The notes beneath the pieces are model-generated. The model was not told the DNA's origin. It did no database searches and saw only the letters and a list, made by a program, of their open reading frames with translations. The position numbers and the translations under genes were made by a program. A stretch of DNA of 64,000 nt. It comes from Linum tenue (taxonomy: Eukaryota > Streptophyta > Magnoliopsida > Malpighiales > Linaceae). Positions 56,092 to 64,000 of this stretch are shown in pieces (position 1 is the first letter of the stretch; every line of letters starts with the position of its first letter). The stretch covers positions 15,460,150-15,524,149 of the forward strand of contig CAMGYJ010000004.1 in the NCBI GenBank assembly GCA_946122785.1, read 5' to 3'.

Positions 56092-57040
56092 ACATTACAA
56101 TTTTTTTAAAAGGACATGATAAAACTACTTGTATTTGTGACAACTGAAACAACCCTCACAAAACAATACATTAAAAACAAATGTCTACCTACATGTTAGG
56201 GTCACGTCGCTTCATACTTATGAAAGACTCACACAAAATATCATCTTCATATACTTCAACTCGGGAAATTAGTTTTTTCATTAAAATCTATTCTAGATAA
56301 TAACAAAATCAAGTACAAAATGACTTGACTTCCAATTATGTAGATCTGTCAAATGGTCGAAACACTTTGCTTTCAGAAACTCCCTTCCATAGAAAAATAA
56401 ATAAATCAATTAAGTAGATCTGTCAAATGGTTAGAAATCAAAATGGAATGCAGTTCAAAATGTATTTCCTCTTTCAACCTATTTTCCACATGTTATGCAA
56501 CCAAAAAAATCTAGCTTATTAGTTTACATATAACCTCGTAATAGTAACGTCAATAGTGGATGAGTTAGGATAGTTAATGTTCCTTAGTAGCCACCATGAC
56601 TACCTAAATCTCCTCCTTCATTCTCAACATTTTTAAACTGACCGTCATGATTAATTACAGATAATTTTGAAGGAAAAAAAAAAACATAATCACACCAAAT
56701 TACAATGCTTAAAATATTTCTTTTTTTATATTCTCTCCAAACTCTATGGAATTATTTGGAATGATTCTCCTCCAATCATACAACCCAGTCGTCTCTTTCC
56801 CCCTCCCAGGCGAGAAAGTGACGCCTTCCCCTCCTCCCATAGAAAAAATTCATCTTATGTGAAAATTAGTTTTTTCATCCATATAATAACAAAGTCAAGT
56901 ATGAAGGAATTAAAAGTTGACTTCCGTTTGGTCAACCGTTATCTATAATGGTCAACAAAATCGTCAGGACTTAAATGACACATAACTATATAGGGTTGGA
57001 CACAAATATCATATTGAATAGTTCGGGATACAAATGGCAC

Positions 57041-57299
57041 ATTGTTGATATTTCGGATTTCCTAGTGGTATTAGCCCTTAATAAAATGATTCAAATATCC
57101 TTAGTTATTGTCTTTCAAAACTATATCCAGTAACAAAGTAAAATATCGAGATAACAGATTAGTTAATGGCATTACATTTGTATAACAATAATTTTTGCGT
57201 TTTTGTCAATAATAGCCACATTTGAAGAAATACACAGAATTGTCCATTTCGTCCAATTCTTTAACGGTGTTATATAACAGGCTGACTGTACTAACAGAA
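57041..57299. repeat. Direct repeat, left copy
   Basis: Starts ATTGTTGATATTTCGGATTT and ends CTGACTGTACTAACAG. The partner at 58136-58325 is about 93% similar but lacks about 70 internal bases. The pair encloses the transporter-like fragment. Confidence 0.85.
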
Positions 57300-57473
57300 A
57301 GGATGAGTTGGCGACAATTGTCAGATACAATTCCACGTGGATGAATGAAAAAAATTAAAAAAAAAATTTAAATTTTAATTGATTCTTTTTCATCCATATA
57401 ATAACAAAGCCAAGTATGAAGGAATTATAATTATTCAACTCATACTTTACTTCGACTATGCTCAATGTATTTT

Positions 57474-58130
57474 TCACAAAATTAAACATAGAGCACGTAA
57501 ATGAAGCAGCTGGTCACCCAGAACGACCATGGTGACCGCCAAAGACCACGGCGGCATATCGATGGATTCGGGCCCATACATGTAAAGTATGCCGCCTAAG
57601 TCCACCGACAGTCCTGCTTCAAACAAGATTGCAGCCCAGGACAAGAAGTGGAAAGCCAAGTTGTCGTAGATGTGGCCATCTCGGTGACCAAAGACACAAG
57701 AAAAGGGAATTAATTTTTTTTTTATAAAAAGGGAATTATTTCGGGGATCTAACTCTTTCCATTTTTGGCGTGGCCAGAGAAGTTTTTCGATTGTTGTAGT
57801 TGAATGTTCGAGGCAATTACGAGGGTAAAGATAGAAGAGTTAACTAGCAAGACTCCTCCGATCACAGCGCATGACAACATTGTGATAAGACTACCTACCT
57901 GCAGCATTATTCTTCGACCTAGAAGGTCAACAACCAGCATCAGGAGTATCGAGCCAACAATCCTTGCTTCGGTTAGTGCGGCAGCTGCCGGATGAACCAC
58001 TCCTCAGAGTGGTGACCTCCGAGAATCACGAGGAATGAACAGGCGTATGTCAGTAGAAGGAACTCTCCACTCAGCTGATAGAGAACGTGCGGCACGAACA
58101 GAAAGATGGTGGCCCTGCTCCAAAGCCTGG
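57474..58130 (-). pseudogene. MFS sugar/polyol transporter-like fragment
   Basis: On the minus strand at about 57780-57990: TEARIVGSILLMLVVDLLGRRIMLQVGSL, with the D-x2-GRR signature between two transmembrane helices typical of sugar porters. Upstream pieces (58000-58130) and downstream pieces (57474-57659) are in other frames and hold stops. Only one to two helices remain, so it is a non-functional fragment, perhaps captured or transduced. Confidence 0.45.
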
Positions 58131-58135
58131 ACCAC

Positions 58136-58325
58136 ATTGTTGATATTTTGCATTTCCTAGTGGTATTAGCCCTAAATAAAATGATTCAAATGTCCTTAGT
58201 TATTGTCTTTCAAAACTATATCCAGTAACAAGGTAAACTATATCCACATTTGAATAAATACACAAAATTGTCCATTCCGTCCAATTCTTTAACGGTGTTA
58301 TATAACAGGCTGACTGTACTAACTG
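58136..58325. repeat. Direct repeat, right copy
   Basis: Partner of 57041-57299. It ends at CTGACTGTACTAACTG, where a new sequence starts (TGTCGCAACCGCCCC). Confidence 0.85.
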
Positions 58326-59165
58326 TCGCAACCGCCCCTCTGGATCGGGGGATCCATCGCACGATTAGGCTCTGAGTCGCCATCGATCTTACTTGGAGTG
58401 GATCGAACACTCATTTTCGGTTTTAATTTTTTTTGTTAAAACCAGAATTCTGGTCTGCGAATTTTAGATTGTTCTAGGTTCGAGAGTACGTTTACGTGTG
58501 AGGAAGTGTATTCACACCCCACAACGCCCAAAATTGGTACTACCTAAATCGATAAATTTTTAAAAGAGTTGGGTGTATTATTATTTATTGTGTATTTCAA
58601 AGCCCAATTGGACTATTGAGTTAAAACAAATTTCGCATGCTATCGACATACGATGAGATTTACATCTATTGATATACATCTCGAAAAGTGAAAAAATATT
58701 GGTTAATTGGATATTTTGAAATGATTTACGAAGTGATCTCAACAAATCCTATTGATCTTGATTAAGATGCTAATGTGAATTTTTAGAAAATGTATTTTGG
58801 TAATTGGGTGATGACTGTTAAATAGTTTCGTCATAAAACAGTAGTTGGAATCTATTGATCACGATCTCGACATTGATGAACAGCACTGAAGTGCATTAAC
58901 AATACCAATTAGTGAGTTAGCCTAGCGGCTAAACGTGTTGGCTCAGAAATGACAGAGCAAAGGCCACGATTCGACGCACGCCAATGTTTAGTTTTAGTGG
59001 ATTTCGATTTTAGAAGAGAAAGGTGGCAATAGGGTTTAATTTAAGCGAAATATAGAGGGCAAAAGGGTAATTTAAAAAAAAACGAGGATAAGGGATCACA
59101 TGGAAACCCTAGCCGCTCCCCTAGTGCCCATTTCCCCTCTTTCTATCTTCTCGATCTTTCTTTCA

Positions 59166-59170
<5 letters not shown>
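58324..59170 (+). other. Possible start of a decayed LTR
   Basis: Starts TGTCGCAACCGCCCCTC and continues with GAGTCGCCATCGATCTTA, TTGTTAAAACCAGAATTCTGG and ACGTTTACGTGTGAGGAAG, blocks that I associate with a widespread plant LTR. No matching end or partner was found, so only an LTR fragment is claimed. Confidence 0.35.
58917..58980 (+). repeat. tRNA-like segment with box A and box B
   Basis: TTAGCCTAGCGGCTAAACG resembles a box A region, and CCACGATTCGACGC about 45 bp later resembles box B. The flanks do not pair into an acceptor stem, so it is more likely a tRNA-derived SINE head or a decayed tRNA than a working tRNA gene. Confidence 0.3.

Positions 59171-59207
<37 letters not shown>
59171..59207. 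repeat. (CT)18 microsatellite
   Basis: An uninterrupted CT run of 37 bases, within a longer pyrimidine-rich stretch (59130-59275). Confidence 0.95.
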
Positions 59208-59210
<3 letters not shown>

Positions 59211-59302
59211 ACAGAAAACCAAAAAAAACGAAAACAAAACTCTTCTTTCTCTCTCTCTCGATATGTTTTCTTTTCTTGAAATCGAACCGAAGAAGAACCT
59301 AA

Positions 59303-59885
59303 GGGTGCGTTTGGATAAGTGTATTTTAAATGTAAGGTATTTGAAAAACTAGCATTTGAAATGGATGTATTTGAAGTATTAGCATTTGAAATACATGTAA
59401 TTCAAATTCATTGTTTGGATACTCATTTGTAATTTGTTTGTATTTTTGTATTTATGATTTTCAATTTCGATTTTTAATTTTTTGGTCACTTACTACAAAT
59501 TTTGGTAAATTAAAGTTTGGTACCCAAAATTATTTTTTCATACAATTTAGTACCTAAACTTTTAAAATTTTACAAAAAGGTCCTAAAATTTTGATGGTAA
59601 AATTACATTTTGGTACCTTTATATGTTTTGCCTCACACTATAGTACCTAAACTTTTCATATTTTACAAATAGGTCCATTCTTTTGTTAGGAGGTATTTCA
59701 AATCACTAGTTGTTGAAATGTATTTGAAGTTGACAAAAAATACACTAGACATGTATTTGGAAATCACCTCATGAATTTGACACAAATCCAAATACCAAAT
59801 GTAATTAATATCCAAACACATGATTTGGTATTTGAAAATCCAAATCACAAATACCAAATCCAAATCCTTGTATCCAAACGCACCC
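59303..59885. mobile_element. Tourist/PIF-Harbinger-type MITE
   Basis: 583 bp with 15-bp inverted repeats GGGTGCGTTTGGATA and a TAA duplication on each side (59300-59302, 59886-59888). Subterminal TTTGAAATACATG/GTATTTGAAG words are repeated in both orientations. The open frame inside encodes nothing known. Confidence 0.9.
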
Positions 59886-59888
59886 TAA

Positions 59889-60667
59889 AAGGAATCAAAA
59901 TCCTAATCCTCTTCCCTATTCCTCTTCTTCTCTTCTATCGCCGAACCAAGAAACGACTAGGACTACCCCAGATTGACCAGAAAATGGCGATCTAGATAAG
60001 TTTTTGGCTTGCATGTGGGTTTCCTTTCGGTTTCTAGTTTAAGAATGATGTTCTGATATTCAGGTTTTTGGTTTTTGGTTTTGGATGAAGGGAGAAGGAA
60101 AGGACTCGACAATTGACGGCGGTGGCGAAGGTCAAAGGTAGGCATTTTTAGGCTAGCATGTTGATTTTTAAGGGATTCTTGTTAGATTTCGGGTTTGACG
60201 ATTAATGGTCCTGAGTTTGGAATTGGGGTCTAGCGTTTGTGGGTGATTTGGATATGAATTTGTGTCTTTGAGATTTGGGGGATAATGGTAGTGTTCGTCT
60301 GAATCTGGTGATTGCGGATTATTTTATGGGATTTGAAATGGATTTATGGATTTTGGTTTTTTTGAAAAAATAGTTGTGTATGTGTGCTTTTGATTATGGA
60401 AATGGTCTATACGTGGGATTAAAATAGAAAATCTGTGGTTTGCTTGTGGATTTGGCGACTTTGGGGACTTGGAAGGTTGGGGGCGGTGTGGTGATTTTGT
60501 TATCTATTCCATTTCCAATATGCATGATATATTTTTATGTATGTGCAAAAATAATGCGAGAATTGAAATATGACATATATAAAATAAATAGTATATAAAA
60601 GAGGGTAAATAGCATAATAAATAAATAGTAATTAGCTTAATGTAAAAGTAAAGATGGTTATAAGTTA
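59889..60667. other. Unassigned, G/T-rich leader-like DNA
   Basis: A T/G-rich stretch after a pyrimidine-rich one with a possible donor (AAAG|GTAGGC at about 60136), like the 5' UTR and first intron of a gene, but no coding exon follows. Confidence 0.3.
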
Positions 60668-60695
60668 CTAGCTTATTACCCGGCCCGTTGGCCGG
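60668..60695 (-). mobile_element. Helitron 3' terminus, minus strand
   Basis: On the minus strand a perfect 6-bp stem CCGGCC-aacg-GGCCGG (60680-60695) is followed by eight bases and CTAG, then T. The 5' end would lie at higher coordinates and was not found. Confidence 0.6.
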
Positions 60696-60699
60696 ATTA

Positions 60700-62200
60700 C
60701 TGTATGTTACCCATTTGTGGAATGAGAGAGAAAGCAAGTGAGAGTGAAGAGATTGGGATTCCACTTGATTAGGACCGACCCACTAATCCGATTCTTCCCG
60801 ACCCGCCCCAACCTAAAGGGTCAGAAAGAGTCAATAAGAAAATACGAACGGAGAGGATTAGTCATATATCTTGACTCTTCAGAAGTGGGTTAAATAGGAT
60901 CAAGGTTGGGTGAGGGCAATTTTTAGCGCTAAACAAAGTTCTGGGTTGAATAACTTTACTTAGGCCTAGAAATTGGTGCTGATGCAGACTGCAGTTTTTA
61001 TTATACCATCATCAATCATCATTGAATTAGTCATGGGCATCCCTCCCCGTTGTCGGTCTGAATTCTAATGATGACTTCATCCCTTGCACCAGCCATATCA
61101 GCGAGTTGTCATCTCGAGCATGATTTGCCTATGTACAAATGATACAATTAGAGTATGAAACTGGATTCAAAGAAAAGGAAAAGAGAATTCTATCACATGC
61201 CAATAAATATACACATAATAGTTGAAGCTAAGTGAAAGTCATTACTCGCACATCAATTCTCAAAAATTACAGACTAAACAATGGCTAGAATGGCACTGAA
61301 ACTACCAAGAATCATGGACGAAACAACTTGTCAAATTAAATAATACTTATACTGAAACTACCTTCTAACTTGAAATAAGACATGATCACAGTTCATAGCA
61401 CTCTTATCACTATGAATTGGTTGCAGCTCGTCCTTATCACTGCCTCCCAAGCTCAATTCAAACAGAATAGAGACCGTTATGTAAGATAACCATATCCTTA
61501 CTGATCATAATTCCTTTCTTCACTCCATTTTTGTCGGAGAAAAGAGTTATCCCCCTCTCATGCATTTCCCTTTCCCTCTCTCTTCTCCCTCTTCTTCACA
61601 AACCGATCCCTAAACCAGCAACAACACAAAAATAGCCTTCACCTCTGCCATCTCCATCTACTGAACGCGTTGGTGGCAAGACAGGACTGCAGAAGCAAAA
61701 TTTTCTAAAATCAAACTAAATTTTTTGAAGGAGACTCAACCACGAAAAAAGAGTAAAGCAACCATGCTAATAGTTCAGATGGTTGGTTTTGATGTTATAC
61801 GTTGCTTTTGTTATGGTCTCCAGTATATCAACTACAACAGAGATGTTTCCTCCAATCATCTTTAGTGCACGATTTAGAAGTAAGTCCTCTTGTTTGTGTC
61901 AAACGGAAACATTCATGGGTTCTTAACTCCCCTGTTAGTATAAATGCAGCAGCAGCAACAAAGAAGTTTGACAACACAGCAAGCACCCAGGCAAATGATA
62001 CAATGCAGTAGGTGATATGTGTCTCGAAGGTTTTGAGTTACTAAAGTTCATGTTAAAAATAAACATGAATTAAAATGGATTATTCTATTAAGCAAACATC
62101 CCCTCTAATCATACAAAGATCAGATATCCAATTCACAAACAATTAAGCCATAAAAAATCATCACACAACCACCACCTTTGATTGCCTAAATTTGGTTTTT
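60700..62200. other. Intergenic, possibly Helitron body
   Basis: No intact gene. It lies between a minus-strand Helitron end and an RPA-like fragment, both of which could belong to Helitrons. Confidence 0.3.
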
Positions 62201-62223
62201 CGCAAAGTTATGGACTCTTAAGG

Positions 62224-62400
62224 GTAACGTTCATGGGTAGTCTGTTTCATAACTCTAGAGAGCACAGTAAGCAACCACCATCCAGACACAGTGCGGTAGG
62301 CGAATATGATTCTCAATTCACAATTTCTCACCACCGGAAGTAAGAACAGACCATAATAAGCGTAGCGTTCATGGGTGGTCTGTTTCATAGCACTATTACA
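62224..62400. repeat. 35-bp direct repeat
   Basis: The block starting ACGTTCATGGGTAGTCTGTT (about 62226) recurs with small changes at about 62366 (GCGTTCATGGGTGGTCTGTT). The second copy borders the RPA-like exon. Confidence 0.8.
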
Positions 62401-62640
62401 CAATTTGTTAAAAAAGAAAGAAATGTATTTAGCATCACGGCGGAACAACTTTTACAGGCCAACAACGACAACATGCTGCAACCACCAGAACTGGTATCAC
62501 AACTCATAGGGAAAATCAAAAGATTTACTCTCAAATTAAGTAGTTACAACATCGAGCAATCGTCAAGCACATACACCATCACAAAAGTCACGGAACCTGA
62601 TTCACAAATCATTCAAACATTTGAGGACATTTCTGCAAAG
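62371..62640 (+). pseudogene. Replication protein A (RPA1) OB-fold-like exon fragment
   Basis: The frame contains FSITAEQLLQANND, ELVSQLIGKIKRFTLKLSSY and STYTITKVTEPD, the pattern of the C-terminal OB fold of plant RPA70-like proteins: T/S-AE-x-L, then a GK-x-x-x-F-x-x-K/R-x-SSYN strand pair and YTITKV. It ends at a good donor (AAG|GTACAA at 62641). No other RPA exon is seen, so it is a fragment. RPA-like genes are often carried by plant Helitrons; a Helitron end lies 1.7 kb to the left. Confidence 0.5.
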
Positions 62641-63591
62641 GTACAACTTATATGTCTTTTTCCAAGCCATTTCCATCCACATGCTAATAAATTTGCAATG
62701 CATAAAACAAACGGGCCAAAACTTGAAATTCAGCCTGTTTGACCGACCCATGCCAAATTCTAATTATTCTTTACTTTTAAACTTTCTATTTGAAAATAAA
62801 AATAGTGAAAGAAAAGAGACGACTACAATTCGCCATTTGCACATCATTTATTCGGGAATAAAACCATAGAAATTCAAAAGGAACTGAAAATGTTTAGGAC
62901 CGTTTTAATGTTTAAAATAACCAAATAGATCTTTATGTTTAGTTTTTTACTAACAAATACCAAACGATTCCCTATAAAATACACTATAATTTGATCATTA
63001 TGATGTCAAATAATTATAAAATATATATTTGAAATGATAAAAATTGGACTAATTGGGTTGGTCGAGGTTGAACCATTGAATAACTTTAAAATACATTATA
63101 TTTTAGCCACTAAGATATAAAATAATAGCATAATATATATTATACCAGAGAAAATAGCTTGTTTTAGAATGGCAAACCAATGATGTTCATTTGTTTTACT
63201 TGATGGCCAAATCCCATGTAGGTCAGACCCATTCAAATCTTTTATTTTATGGTTAGCGGTTAGCCCATTAGATACCATGCATTAGTTTATTGTTAAATTT
63301 TTTATTTTTAACAATAAAAAGGAGTATTATTTTTTCCTTTTTATATATATTTTATCACCACGGAGAAATAAAAGGGTATAAAAAAAAAATTGACACTCCT
63401 GGACCCGTTTAAATCTGCATGTATACGGTAAGTTGGCCTGTTCCACAGAGGAAAGAGAAAAAAAATTGACACTCCCTATTCTACCCTTCCTACAAACGCT
63501 CCTGGAGCAGGGAATTTGAAATGGGGGAAGAGTTTTTGTCCACCCTGCTATTATATGTTTTTAATTTAAAAGGATACAACAAATGTACGTA
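62641..63591. other. Intergenic, AT-rich
   Basis: No gene. Near 63390 and 63462 a block starting AAAAAATTGACACTCC is repeated about 70 bp apart. Confidence 0.4.
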
Positions 63592-63655
63592 GTGTGATTG
63601 GTTATGATCCTTGCCTTTCTTTAAAATGGTCATGGTTCGAATCCCAGTACGTATC
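63592..63655 (+). repeat. SINE-like segment with box B
   Basis: GTGTGATTGGTTATGATCC resembles a weak box A, and GGTTCGAATCC (63634-63644) is a strong box B, followed by TATCTTTTTAATG. Consistent with a tRNA-derived SINE head; a body and tail are not clear. Confidence 0.35.
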
Positions 63656-64000
63656 TTTTTAATGAATAAAAAAAAGTAATTGTGAAGACCAAAATATCCT
63701 TCCTACTTTCACTCTCGTTGCAGGAAATTTGAAATGGAGCTCCCGTTTTTCCCTTCGGTGTATTATATTATGTGTAGATTATGACTAATTAGTTAGTAAA
63801 GTAATTGTCGTTGAAATAAGAAATGGATTGATAAAGTAAGATAAAGCTGAATCGAGGAGCTGAAAAGGTCAAACTGGAATTATTCACTTTTAATTACTCT
63901 TTCAAACTAGTTGGGTCATTTTATAATTGATTAGAGTTGATTGATTTTTCTTCATAAAAACAAACGCTGTATGTAAATTGTGAGAGTTATATGATTATGG

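Larger units (their letters stand above)
55450..57470. repeat. Four diverged local copies of a roughly 150-bp block
   Basis: Versions of TTCATCTTCATATACTTC... TTTTTTCATTAAAATC... AATAACAAAGTCAAGTA... GAATTATAA occur near 55455, 56245, 56845 and 57385. Two of them are followed by a second shared block (ATAAATCAATTAATTAGATCT, about 55700 and 56400). They point to repeated local duplication. Confidence 0.65.

Noticed and set aside
58917..58980. Functional tRNA gene
   Set aside because: Box A and box B are present but the acceptor stem does not pair; a tRNA-derived repeat is more likely.

Overview
The window reads as nuclear DNA of a eudicot plant. Genes are spliced with GT-AG (and two GC-AG) introns. 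Protein families are plant-specific (P-class PPR, potato inhibitor I, BXL-type GH3 xylosidase, chloroplast rhodanese STR8). Most of the remaining DNA is plant transposons: Ty3/Gypsy Tat and Athila, an iMet-primed LTR element, LINE, hAT, Mutator-like, Tourist and Helitron. I cannot name the species.

Host genes, left to right: the 3' end of an unrecognised gene for a tail-anchored protein (1-657, +); an intronless mitochondrial PPR gene (8157-9482, -); an intronless potato inhibitor I gene (10081-10374, -); a five-exon GH3 beta-xylosidase/arabinofuranosidase gene (18743-21535, -, 798 aa); an eight-exon rhodanese/TrhO-like gene close to Arabidopsis STR8 (44708-48256, -, 458 aa). From about 48.3 kb to the right edge I see no intact host gene, only transposons, local duplications and gene fragments (MFS transporter-like, RPA OB-fold-like).

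Transposon layout: a 2.87-kb non-autonomous LTR element with an unknown 394-codon ORF (2556-5428); a LINE remnant (about 5.7-7.4 kb, -) cut by a hAT MITE with a perfect 8-bp target duplication; a Helitron (10754-18549) split by a very young Tat element, 'Tat-1' (11121-17890); a hAT-bounded 3.9-kb unit (22712-26636) holding an almost 900-bp giant hairpin; an old Tat element, 'Tat-2' (26999-43849), holding a nested Athila element (35548-42499, -); a hAT MITE (43947-44531); a long-TIR MITE (50281-50682); a Mutator-like element with arms of about 310 bp (52044-53350); a Tourist-type MITE (59303-59885); two further Helitron 3' ends.

The most notable system is in the Gypsy elements. Both Tat copies carry, between pol and the 3' LTR, an antisense spliced gene with its own TATA box, matching exon phase and a coiled-coil C-terminus. 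Two unrelated Gypsy lineages (Tat-1 and the nested Athila) have independently lost reverse transcriptase, RNase H and the integrase core while keeping gag, protease and the extreme integrase tail. Tat-1 LTRs differ at only about one site in 659 bp, so it moved recently although it cannot encode its own reverse transcriptase. The order of insertion by LTR divergence is Tat-2 (oldest), the iMet element, Athila, then Tat-1 (youngest).
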